DNA of 12,327 nucleotides from Fontibacterium universale (lineage in GTDB: Bacteria; Pseudomonadota; Alphaproteobacteria; Pelagibacterales; Pelagibacteraceae): NCBI GenBank assembly GCA_965236175.1, contig CBDEAT010000011.1:1-12327 (forward strand). The letters run 5' to 3'. The notes beneath the pieces were generated by a model. The model was not told the DNA's origin and made no database searches. It saw only the letters and a program-made list of their open reading frames with translations. The translations under genes and the position numbers were made by a program. This document shows, piece after piece, positions 6,109 to 12,327 of the stretch (positions within the stretch are counted from its first letter, which is position 1; every line of letters starts with the position of its first letter).

Positions 6109-7542
6109 TTAAACCTTTAAATCTTTAATACGAAATGCTTTTAAAAAATAGGCAGTTAAAAAGTAGATAAACGCGGAGAATAAAACTACGGATATTAAAA
6201 TTATGGCTTTTAATATCGATTTTGATTCTAAATAATTTGCAAAATATTTTAATAAAACAGAAAGAATTAATCCCATAATTAATGTGCACAGAATTGATTT
6301 TATAAATCTAATAACAAACAGTTTATCAAAGGAATGATATCCCGATTTAATAAGATTCAATTGATAAACAATAACAGTCAGCCAAGCTGAAATGCTAGTT
6401 GCAAGAGGTATAATTAAAAAACCATAGCTCTTAAATAAGGCAAGGCTAATTGAAATATTTAAAATCACTGAGAATAAAGACAAGTAAAAAGGAAATTTTG
6501 TATTACTTCTTGCAAAGTAAAAACTTGAATAAATTTTAATTAACCCAAAAGCAGGCAGTCCTATTCCAAATAGCAAAAGTGCTGCCGAGGTATTCATAAC
6601 GCTCTCATCATCAAAGAAACCATAACCATACAAAGCTGATATAATCTGATCTGATGCAAGAAAAATTCCAATCGTTGCTGGTAGGGATAAAAACAAACAC
6701 AATTCTAAAGAACGATTTTGAATAAAATTTACTTTAACTAATTTCGATTTAAAAACTTCTTTAGATAAACTTGGCAAAATAACAGTTGCGATTGCAATTC
6801 CTGTTAAGGCTAATGGCAACTGATAAATTCTATCTGCATAATATAAATACGAAACAGCGCCACTTTCAAATGAAGCTATAATTGTTCCAATTAAAATATT
6901 TATTTGATTTACGCCCGATGCAAAAACACTGGGTAATAATTTACTAAAAAAAGATTTAACCTGATTGTTAATGTTAATAATAAAACTTAAATTAATTTTG
7001 AAATATTTTTTTGCAAAGAAAAATAAAAAAATAACCTGAATAATTCCTGCAATCGTTAGAGCATAGGAAGAGGCATAAACTATTTCTGTATGAGAACTGT
7101 GAAAAAGAACTAAAGATAAAATTAATAAAATATTTAATATAATAGGTGCTGCGGCAGTAATTAAAAATTTTCCTTTTGAATTTAAAATAGCTGAAAGAAA
7201 AGATGAAATAGATACAAAGAATAAAAATGGAAATGTAATTCTGCTTAGTTCTACGGCAAGATCAAACTTTCCGTCGATATCTTTAAAACCAGGTGAAATA
7301 AGAAATAAAAATTCAGGAGTAAATATTTCGATAATAAAAATTATAAAAAGAATAAAAATAATTAATAAATTTAATATTTGGTTTGCAAAATGATTTTTTT
7401 TACTGCCTTTTTGCTTCGTGTAGGCTGGAATAAAAGCAGAATTAAAAGAACCTTCTGCAAATAAAGATCTAAAAGTATTTGGTATTCTAAATGCAACAAA
7501 GAGAGCATCGGCAACAGCTGCAGGTTCCAAGAAATACCGCAA
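6109..7542 (-). CDS. murJ: MurJ (MviN) lipid II flippase, main reading frame lacking its N-terminus because of a frameshift
   Basis: MOP-superfamily polytopic inner-membrane protein that flips lipid-linked peptidoglycan precursors across the membrane. This frame carries VADALFVAFRIPNTFRSLFA and EGSFNSAFIPAY, the conserved MurJ signature after the first membrane helix, then many hydrophobic helices to a C-terminus ending FRIKDLKV. Genuine MurJ sequence in this frame begins at about 7524 (PAAVADA). The formal TTG start at 7542 adds six foreign residues and would delete the first membrane segment, so it is probably not used. The missing segment is found one frame over, starting at ATG 7624. Removing one base near 7525 joins the two into a protein of about 504 residues, the normal size. 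The gene leads the murJ-trpS-usp-nfu-glucosaminidase run. Confidence 0.93.
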   Translation of the reverse strand: MRYFLEPAAVADALFVAFRIPNTFRSLFAEGSFNSAFIPAYTKQKGSKKNHFANQILNLLIIFILFIIFIIEIFTPEFLFLISPGFKDIDGKFDLAVELSRITFPFLFFVSISSFLSAILNSKGKFLITAAAPIILNILLILSLVLFHSSHTEIVYASSYALTIAGIIQVIFLFFFAKKYFKINLSFIININNQVKSFFSKLLPSVFASGVNQINILIGTIIASFESGAVSYLYYADRIYQLPLALTGIAIATVILPSLSKEVFKSKLVKVNFIQNRSLELCLFLSLPATIGIFLASDQIISALYGYGFFDDESVMNTSAALLLFGIGLPAFGLIKIYSSFYFARSNTKFPFYLSLFSVILNISISLALFKSYGFLIIPLATSISAWLTVIVYQLNLIKSGYHSFDKLFVIRFIKSILCTLIMGLILSVLLKYFANYLESKSILKAIILISVVLFSAFIYFLTAYFLKAFRIKDLKV

Positions 7543-7624
7543 TTAAAGTATCCCTTAAATAGCCAAGAATTCTACTTAAAAAAGTCGAAAATCCAAAATA
7601 AGAGATATTTTTTAAAATATTCAT
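7487..7624 (-). pseudogene. murJ: N-terminal fragment of murJ in a different frame
   Basis: From ATG at 7624 the minus strand encodes MNILKNISYFGFSTFLSRIL followed by GYLRDTLIAVFLG, the expected MurJ N-terminus (family pattern: SRVLGFVRD, then an acidic residue and GAG-xxx-DA). After Gly33 (7528-7526) the frame becomes TCSCCRCSLCCI and stops at 7489-7487. Deleting one base there gives DTLIAVFLG-PAAVADALF, which aligns without gaps to E. coli MurJ DAIVARIFG-AGMATDAFF as I recall it. This start therefore belongs to the true gene, and the window carries one extra base relative to a functional frame. Confidence 0.88.
7525..7525. other. Frameshift position in murJ (one extra base)
   Basis: On the minus strand the junction reads CTT GGA A CCT GCA: the N-terminal frame ends at Gly GGA (7528-7526) and the main frame resumes at Pro CCT (7524-7522). 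One A (plus-strand T at 7525 or the adjacent T at 7526) is surplus. No stop or other damage occurs on either side within the proper frames. Confidence 0.85.
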
Positions 7625-7727
7625 TTGATATTTAGTTTCAACTTTGTTTTAATAATTTAAAATCTAAGAACTTAGTATAAGAAAAATAACTTCTTCTTAC
7701 AGTTTTATTTATATTAAAAACAATATT
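7625..7727. promoter_or_regulatory. Divergent intergenic region between murJ and maeB, with a candidate murJ promoter
   Basis: These 103 bp separate the murJ ATG (7624, minus) from the maeB ATG (7728, plus), so both promoters are expected here. On the minus strand TATACT (plus coordinates 7674-7679) resembles a -10 box; 17 bp upstream lies CTGTAA, a poor -35, and the implied transcript start is about 40 nt before the murJ ATG. An inverted repeat CTAAG-AA-CTTAG (7664-7675) overlaps that -10 and could be an operator, or chance in AT-rich DNA. On the plus strand TATATT at 7710-7715 could be a maeB -10, which would make its leader only a few bases long. Neither start codon has a clear Shine-Dalgarno sequence. 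Confidence 0.35.
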
Positions 7728-8390
7728 ATGGAAAAGTTTACAGATAAAGAAGCTTTAGACTATCATAGTCAGGGTAAGCCTGGGAAAATTGAAATAATAG
7801 CAAGCAAACCAATGGCAACGCAAAGAGATTTGGCGCTTGCATATTCTCCTGGTGTTGCTGTTCCTGTTGAGGCCATAGCAAAAGATCCATCAAAAGCTTA
7901 TGACTACACAAGCAAAGGAAATACTGTAGCTGTTATATCAAACGGATCTGCAATCTTAGGGCTTGGAAATTTAGGCGCACTTGCTTCAAAACCAGTTATG
8001 GAAGGTAAGGCCGTTCTTTTTAAAAGATTTGCCGATATTGACTCAATTGATATTGAAGTTGATTCACAAAATGCAGAAGAAATTATTAATTGTGTTGCTA
8101 AAATTGGAAATAGTTTTGGAGGTATCAACTTAGAAGACATCGCCTCTCCAGACTGTTTTATTATTGAACAAGAATTAAAAAATAGACTTAAAATTCCTGT
8201 ATTTCATGATGACCAACATGGAACGGCTATTATTACTGTGGCTGGAATTTTAAATGCTTTAGAGATCGTAAAAAAATCAATAAAAAAAGTAAGAGTTGTT
8301 GCTAACGGCGCAGGAGCTGCTGGGACTTTCTTGTATATCATTACTAAAAGCAATGGGTTTGCCCGATCAGAATGTGGTGATGCTAGATAA
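7728..8390 (+). CDS. maeB: NADP-dependent malic enzyme MaeB, N-terminal part (frameshifted after residue 198)
   Basis: Oxidative decarboxylation of malate to pyruvate with NADP+, cytosolic. This frame holds the malic-enzyme N-domain and the start of the dinucleotide-binding domain. Visible: LALAYSPGVAVP with catalytic Tyr39, MEGKAVLFKRFADID with catalytic Lys94, NLEDI (E136, D137) and FHDDQHGTA (D161, D162) as metal-ligand segments, and the nucleotide-binding VVANGAGAAG at 191-199. Codon 199 (GGG, 8322-8324) marks the lesion: afterwards this frame reads TFLYIITKSNGFARSECGDAR and stops, whereas the family continues G(L/I)SCISLL, found in the next frame. The last 21 residues are therefore spurious. 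The ATG at 7728 matches the family start and faces murJ divergently. Confidence 0.93.
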   Translation: MEKFTDKEALDYHSQGKPGKIEIIASKPMATQRDLALAYSPGVAVPVEAIAKDPSKAYDYTSKGNTVAVISNGSAILGLGNLGALASKPVMEGKAVLFKRFADIDSIDIEVDSQNAEEIINCVAKIGNSFGGINLEDIASPDCFIIEQELKNRLKIPVFHDDQHGTAIITVAGILNALEIVKKSIKKVRVVANGAGAAGTFLYIITKSNGFARSECGDAR

Positions 8391-9996
8391 AGAAGGAGTT
8401 ATTTATAAAGGTCGTCCAAAAGTAGATCAGTTTAAATCAGCACATGCTGTTAATACAAAACTTAGAACTTTAGAAGAGGCAATGAAAGGAGCGGATATGT
8501 TTTTAGGTTTGTCTGCAAAAAATGTAGTAACGCCTGCAATGGTAAAATCCATGGCAAAAGATCCAATTATTTTTGCTTGTGCAAATCCGGATCCTGAAAT
8601 TCTTCCTGAATTAATAGAAAAAACAAGAAGCGATGCAATTATTGCAACTGGAAGATCTGATTACCCAAACCAAGTAAATAACGTTTTAGGTTTTCCATAT
8701 ATTTTTAGAGGAGCTTTAGATTGTAGAGCTAAAACTATTAATGAAGAAATGAAGATCGCTGCTGCAAAAGCTATAGCTGATCTTGCAAAAGAAGATGTTC
8801 CAGATGAAGTGGTTGCGGCTTACGGTGGTGAAAGACCAAAATTTGGAAAAAATTATATTATCCCATCTCCTTTTGATCCAAGATTAATTAGAAATGTATC
8901 TGCTGCAGTAGCAGAAGCCGCTATGAAAAGCGGAGTTGCTCAAAAGAAAATTGAAGATATCGCAGCATATAAAGATAGTCTTGCTGCAAGATTAGATCCT
9001 TCTGTTGGTTTTTTACAAAATATTTATGCACAAGTAAGAAAAAAACAAAAAAGAGTTATTTTTGCAGAAGGAGAAGAAGAGTCTATGCTTAGAGCTGCGA
9101 TCGATTTTAAAAATAATGGCCTTGGAACACCAGTTTTAATTGGAAGTAGTGAAAAAATTGCACAACAACTTAAAGATCTTGGTTTGACATTAGATAAATC
9201 TATTGAAATTCATAATTCTAAAGATGAAAAACAAAGACAAAGATATACGGATCATATTTACAAAAGATTACAAAGAAAAGGTTTCTTAAAAAGAGACTGC
9301 GATAGATTAATTAGAACAAATAGAATTGTTTTTGGATCTTGTATGGTTGATCTTGGTGATGCTGATGCAATGGTAACAGGTGTAACCAGAACTTTCAGCG
9401 ATACTTTGGAAAATATAAAATACGTTGTAGATGAAAGACCAGGTGAAATTATTTTTGGACTTACAATTGCTGTAACAAAAAAAGGAACAGTATTTATTGC
9501 AGACACAAACGTTCATGAATATCCAACTGCAGAAAATTTAGCAGATATTGCCATCTCTTCAGCTAGAGTTGCAAGAACTCTTGGTTTTACTCCAAGAGTT
9601 GCTTTTCTTGCTCATTCAACATTTGGAAAGCCTATGTCTGAAAGAAGTGTTCATTTAAGAGAGGCTAGAGATTTACTTGAAAAAAGAAAAGTTGATTTTG
9701 AATTTGAAGGAGAAATGCAGCCGGATGTAGCTTTAAATCCAAAATTTAAAACTATTTATCCATTTTCAAAATTATCAGCACCTGCAAATATTTTAATTAT
9801 GCCAGCAATTCACAGCGCTGCAATTTCTACAAAATTACTTAAAGAACTGGGTGGCAGCACGTTAATTGGTCCTTTATTAATTGGATTAAATAAACCTATT
9901 GAAATTGCAACTTTACGATCAAAAGTTTCTGATATCTTTAATATGGCAGCTATTGCCGCTTTTTCTTCGGACGTAATTAAATATAAAAAAAATTAA
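8296..9996 (+). CDS. maeB: MaeB C-terminal part: NADP-binding remainder plus phosphotransacetylase-like domain
   Basis: Continuation of the malic enzyme. Genuine sequence begins at Gly10 of this frame (8323) with GLSCISLLKAMGLP; the nine residues before it and the formal start at 8296 are artefacts of the frame change. The NAD(P) domain continues through FACANPDPEI (93-102) and TGRSDYPNQVNNVLGFPY (118-135). From about residue 243 (QVRKKQKRVIFAEGEEESML) to the end lies the phosphate-acetyltransferase-like domain typical of MaeB-class hybrid enzymes, where it lacks PTA activity and mediates acetyl-CoA regulation in studied homologues. Joined with the N-terminal part, the protein would have about 755 residues, close to E. 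coli MaeB. The TAA overlaps the convergent BON-lipoprotein stop by 4 bp (TTAA). Confidence 0.93.
   Translation: MLLTAQELLGLSCISLLKAMGLPDQNVVMLDKEGVIYKGRPKVDQFKSAHAVNTKLRTLEEAMKGADMFLGLSAKNVVTPAMVKSMAKDPIIFACANPDPEILPELIEKTRSDAIIATGRSDYPNQVNNVLGFPYIFRGALDCRAKTINEEMKIAAAKAIADLAKEDVPDEVVAAYGGERPKFGKNYIIPSPFDPRLIRNVSAAVAEAAMKSGVAQKKIEDIAAYKDSLAARLDPSVGFLQNIYAQVRKKQKRVIFAEGEEESMLRAAIDFKNNGLGTPVLIGSSEKIAQQLKDLGLTLDKSIEIHNSKDEKQRQRYTDHIYKRLQRKGFLKRDCDRLIRTNRIVFGSCMVDLGDADAMVTGVTRTFSDTLENIKYVVDERPGEIIFGLTIAVTKKGTVFIADTNVHEYPTAENLADIAISSARVARTLGFTPRVAFLAHSTFGKPMSERSVHLREARDLLEKRKVDFEFEGEMQPDVALNPKFKTIYPFSKLSAPANILIMPAIHSAAISTKLLKELGGSTLIGPLLIGLNKPIEIATLRSKVSDIFNMAAIAAFSSDVIKYKKN
8322..8325. other. Frameshift position in maeB (one extra base)
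   Basis: The junction reads GCT GCT GGG A CTT TCT TGT. The 5' frame ends at the Gly of GAGAAG, and the 3' frame resumes with CTT TCT TGT (LSC) at 8326. Either one G of the GGG run (8322-8324) or the A at 8325 is surplus; both give the same protein, NGAGAAG-LSCISLL, matching the family. No second lesion is seen in the 2.27-kb gene. Confidence 0.87.
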
Positions 9997-10580
9997 AGAT
10001 AATTTTTTCTAGATAAATTATCAGCAAGAATAATACTTGGAACAACTTCAGCTACATCAGGTATTAATTTTGCCTCTTTAATAACCTCTTCAAGTTCAGC
10101 TGTAGTTCTTGCCATTCCATAAATATAAATCTTACCATTAATAGTTTCTAAATTATAATTTCGAGAATTAATTTTTTTATTAATTAATAACGCTGCACTC
10201 AATTGTGAAGATATTAAAATATCTTTTGCTCTCTGTCTGAAAGAAGTTTCGTCAGCAATCACAATGTCATTTCTCACAGCTTTAATACCTGCTGTTTCCC
10301 AGGCAAATTTTGTCATTTTTAATTTATCTTCAGCTTTTTCAACGCGCCCACTTAAAATAGCAGTTCCATCTATAACTTTAACATTTAAAAAAACCTGCTT
10401 GTAATCATGCTGAACAATTTTCTTCATAATAAGCGTTTCTGCTAATTTATCATCTAAGTATAATCCTGGAGATCTTGGATCTAAGTTAATATTAACTCCA
10501 ACACCAAAAACAGTTGATGTAATATTTCCAATACAAGATGTTAAAAACAAAGATATAAAAATTACTTTTAAAAATTTCAT
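9993..10580 (-). CDS. Dual-BON-domain lipoprotein, DolP/YraP-like
   Basis: Predicted lipid-anchored periplasmic protein of 195 residues. A lipoprotein signal peptide is visible: MKFLKVIFISLF then lipobox LTSC with lipidated Cys16. Two BON domains follow, about 46-110 (FLNVKVIDGTAILSGRV) and about 113-185 (YNLETINGKIYIYGMA), each with the Val/Gly-containing strand pair. This is the architecture of DolP (YraP), which in E. coli sits at the outer membrane and supports envelope integrity; in E. coli yraP also lies near the rsmI (yraL) gene, as here. The ATG shares a base with the rsmI stop (TAATG), indicating translational coupling. Residue +2 after the lipidated Cys is Ile, not Asp, compatible with outer-membrane sorting. 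The DolP assignment is by architecture and context only. Confidence 0.87.
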   Translation of the reverse strand: MKFLKVIFISLFLTSCIGNITSTVFGVGVNINLDPRSPGLYLDDKLAETLIMKKIVQHDYKQVFLNVKVIDGTAILSGRVEKAEDKLKMTKFAWETAGIKAVRNDIVIADETSFRQRAKDILISSQLSAALLINKKINSRNYNLETINGKIYIYGMARTTAELEEVIKEAKLIPDVAEVVPSIILADNLSRKNYL

Positions 10581-11434
10581 TATTTTTTATCCAACATTAA
10601 AATCTTTTTATAAATTTCTTTTTTAGAAAATTTAAATTTTTTAGATAAATATTTTGCAAGATCTGCTGTTTTCATTTTCTTTGATAAATCTAAAATTTCC
10701 TTATTTAAATCAATGTTTTGGTCTTTATTTTTATTCGCTTGAGAAGACAACACTATTGTAACCTCTCCTTTAAGAATAACCGATTTAACTTTATCAAGAA
10801 TATTATCGAGAGTTCCTTTGATTATATTCTCATGTATTTTTGTAATTTCTTTTGCAACTAATATGTGTCTTTCACCAAGAAACTCTTTCATTTCTTTTAT
10901 TATAGAAACCAAGTCTCTAGCCGGTAAAAATATAATAACTGAACTATCTAGATTAGAAAATTTTTCATAAACTTTTTTTCGCTCTCCTAATTTTTTAGGT
11001 AAAAATCCATAAAAATAATAATCATCACTATAACCTGCCAAACTAAAAGCTGCTGTTACTGCTGAAGCGCCTGGTATTGGAATAATTTTTATATTATTTT
11101 TTTCAATCTCATTAATTAAAATTTTTCCAGGATCAGATATTAATGGTGTTCCCGCATCACTTATTAAAGATACAATTTTATTTTTTTTAAAAATTTCTAA
11201 TATTTTTTCAACCGACTCTTTTTCATTAAACTTATGATATGAAAATAGTTGAGCTTTAATGTCATAATAATCTAATAATTTTTTTGAAACTCTTTTATCT
11301 TCACATAAAATAATGTCTGATTTTTTTAAAATATTTAAAGCGCGTATAGTAATGTCTGCTAAATTTCCAATAGGCGTTGAAACTAAATAGAGCCCCTTTT
11401 CTAAATTCTGATCTATAAATTTAATATTTTCCAT
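10580..11434 (-). CDS. rsmI: RsmI, 16S rRNA (cytidine1402-2'-O)-methyltransferase
   Basis: Methylates the 2'-O of C1402 in 16S rRNA in the ribosomal P site, using S-adenosylmethionine; cytosolic. It has 284 residues with the tetrapyrrole-methylase-like fold. Motifs: YLVSTPIGNLADIT (16-29), ILCEDKRVSKKLL (42-54; CEDTR in most homologues), VSLISDAGTPLISDPG (88-103), PIPGASAVTAAFSLAGY (119-135) and FYGFLPKK (141-148). The C-terminal 50 residues are lysine-rich, a common tail in this family. The ATG lies 4 bp after the rdgB stop and the TAA overlaps the BON lipoprotein start, so rph-rdgB-rsmI-BON appears to be one transcription unit. Confidence 0.97.
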   Translation of the reverse strand: MENIKFIDQNLEKGLYLVSTPIGNLADITIRALNILKKSDIILCEDKRVSKKLLDYYDIKAQLFSYHKFNEKESVEKILEIFKKNKIVSLISDAGTPLISDPGKILINEIEKNNIKIIPIPGASAVTAAFSLAGYSDDYYFYGFLPKKLGERKKVYEKFSNLDSSVIIFLPARDLVSIIKEMKEFLGERHILVAKEITKIHENIIKGTLDNILDKVKSVILKGEVTIVLSSQANKNKDQNIDLNKEILDLSKKMKTADLAKYLSKKFKFSKKEIYKKILMLDKK

Positions 11435-11438
11435 AAAA

Positions 11439-12056
11439 CTAATATTTAAAATATCCTCTTATTTTATTAAATGCCTTATAACGATGGCTTATTTTATCCT
11501 TTAAATCAGGCTTCATCTCACCAAAAGTTTTTTTATAACCATTTGGAATAAATATAGGATCATAACCAAATCCATTATTCCCTTTGGGTTCTTGTGAAAT
11601 TTTACCATTAACCGTCCCACTAAATGTTTTGTATGTACCGTTTGGAAAAGCAACTGCTAGAGAACAATAAAATCTAGCGTTATTTTTTTTATTTAATTTA
11701 TTTTTCTTTTTTATTTTTGAGTAAACTTTTTTAATTGCTAATTTAAAATCTTTATTTTTTCCTGCCCATCTAGCTGAATAAACTCCAGGATCCCCATTTA
11801 AAACTGACACTTCTAATCCTGAATCATCCGATAAAGATATTAATTTAGATTTTTCAGCACAATATCTCGCTTTAATTACAGCATTTCCCTCAAATGTTTT
11901 TTCATTCTCTATAGGTTCAATCAGATTAAAATCTTTTGGACTATAAAATGTAATATGTTTTGGTAATAATTTTTTTATTTCTGAAAGCTTTCCTTTATTG
12001 TTAGTTGCTATCAATAAAGATTTTATATTTTTTAAATTTATTAACTTATTTTTCAA
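11439..12056 (-). CDS. rdgB: RdgB/HAM1 family dITP/XTP pyrophosphatase
   Basis: Hydrolyses non-canonical purine nucleoside triphosphates (dITP, XTP, ITP) to monophosphates, keeping them out of DNA and RNA; cytosolic. Motifs: LLIATNNKGKLSEIK (14-28), TFEGNAVIKA (54-63), SLSDDSGLEV (74-83) with the metal-binding acidic residues, GVYSARWAG (91-99), GNNGFGYDPIF (159-169) and SHR (190-192). The start is uncertain: TTG at 12056 gives 205 residues and overlaps the rph stop by 11 bp. The next candidate, TTG at 12014, would remove part of the first beta-strand, and no ATG is available at a sensible position. No Shine-Dalgarno sequence is seen. Residues 112-127 form a lysine/asparagine-rich insertion typical of AT-rich genomes. 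Confidence 0.95.
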   Translation of the reverse strand: MKNKLINLKNIKSLLIATNNKGKLSEIKKLLPKHITFYSPKDFNLIEPIENEKTFEGNAVIKARYCAEKSKLISLSDDSGLEVSVLNGDPGVYSARWAGKNKDFKLAIKKVYSKIKKKNKLNKKNNARFYCSLAVAFPNGTYKTFSGTVNGKISQEPKGNNGFGYDPIFIPNGYKKTFGEMKPDLKDKISHRYKAFNKIRGYFKY

Positions 12057-12327
12057 AACAAGACTTTTGATGTTGTATTATTTCTTTTATTGCACTCTTT
12101 GAAATTTTTAGCATTTCAGTTAGATCCTGATCTGAAAACGTCTTTCTTTCGCCTGTTGCTTGGATTTCAACTAATTGCATATTCTCAGTGATCACAAAAT
12201 TAGCATCAATCTCTGCCGTGCTATCTTCTTCATAATTTAAATCTAATAAAATTTTACCTTCTACAATTCCACAACTAACCGCAGCTATATATTGCTGCAT
12301 TGGATTTGTTTTAATTTCTTTATTTCG
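12046..12327 (-). CDS. rph: Ribonuclease PH, C-terminal part (5' end off the right edge)
   Basis: Phosphorolytic 3'-5' exoribonuclease that trims tRNA precursors; forms a hexameric ring in the cytosol. The frame is open to the right edge, giving the last 93 residues of a protein usually near 240. Visible: NPMQQYIAAVSCGIVEGK, then LLDLNYEEDSTAEIDANFV, with the conserved D-L-x-Y-x-E-D-S segment, and MQLVEIQATGERKTFS, matching the RNase PH C-terminal phosphate/RNA-binding region. The Met at 12300 is internal to the family alignment and is not the start. The TAA at 12048-12046 lies inside the rdgB coding region, so the two genes overlap by 11 bp if rdgB begins at 12056. Confidence 0.96.
   Translation of the reverse strand, partial: RNKEIKTNPMQQYIAAVSCGIVEGKILLDLNYEEDSTAEIDANFVITENMQLVEIQATGERKTFSDQDLTEMLKISKSAIKEIIQHQKSCFEK

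Noticed and set aside
7525..7542. TTG at 7542 as the genuine murJ start
   Set aside because: It yields six non-homologous residues and removes the first membrane helix, which is present one frame over from ATG 7624.
7904..8140. 78-codon minus-strand open frame
   Set aside because: Antisense shadow inside the conserved N-domain of maeB.
8296..8322. Independent gene starting at 8296 encoding only the C-terminal malic enzyme part
   Set aside because: The first nine residues are out-of-frame maeB sequence; family similarity begins exactly at the lesion, so this is one broken gene, not two genes.
9258..9516. Two overlapping minus-strand open frames (82 and 69 codons)
   Set aside because: Both are antisense to the PTA-like part of maeB, overlap each other in different frames and have no recognizable features.
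1..12327. CRISPR array, tRNA/rRNA genes, insertion sequence, prophage or defence system
   Set aside because: Reading both strands I found no spaced repeats, cloverleaf-like segments, transposase/integrase motifs or toxin-antitoxin pairs; nearly all bases belong to identified housekeeping or envelope genes.

Overview
The window is a compact, strongly AT-rich stretch (about 30% G+C by eye) carrying core bacterial housekeeping genes with almost no intergenic DNA. Start/stop overlaps of TAATG type, 4-bp overlaps between convergent stop codons, scarce Shine-Dalgarno sequences and the gene content (MiaB, TsaB, Nfu, TrpS, MurJ, hybrid MaeB, RsmI, RdgB, RNase PH) suggest a streamlined marine alphaproteobacterium of SAR11/Pelagibacterales or HIMB59 type. 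This placement is inference from composition and layout, not from a search.

Layout, left to right. Positions 1-1198 (-) hold most of miaB, cut by the left edge. Positions 1267-1815/1827 (-) hold tsaB, followed by a weak AT-rich hairpin with a U tract. Positions 1814-2866 (+) hold a secreted polysaccharide deacetylase whose ATG shares a CATG palindrome with a tsaB start. A minus-strand run from 7624 down to 2863 reads murJ, trpS, usp-like gene, nfu, Bax-like membrane-anchored glucosaminidase. Divergently, 7728-9996 (+) is maeB (NADP-malic enzyme with a phosphotransacetylase-like tail). From the right edge down to 9993 (-) run rph (partial), rdgB, rsmI and a dual-BON lipoprotein of DolP/YraP type.

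How the genes work together: three products concern the cell envelope (MurJ lipid II flippase, glucosaminidase, deacetylase) and a fourth is an outer-membrane-type BON lipoprotein. MiaB, TsaB, TrpS, RsmI and RNase PH serve tRNA/rRNA modification, charging and processing. Nfu carries Fe-S clusters, which MiaB needs. RdgB cleans the nucleotide pool and MaeB makes pyruvate and NADPH.

The most notable observation is that murJ and maeB, divergent neighbours, are each broken by exactly one extra base near their 5' ends, while the rest of each gene is intact and full length. Sequencing or assembly error is the simplest explanation. However, the two sites share a small context (T-GGR-A-CYT), so this should be checked. 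I see no mobile element, CRISPR array, tRNA, rRNA or convincing undescribed system; no stretch over about 105 bases lacks a gene.
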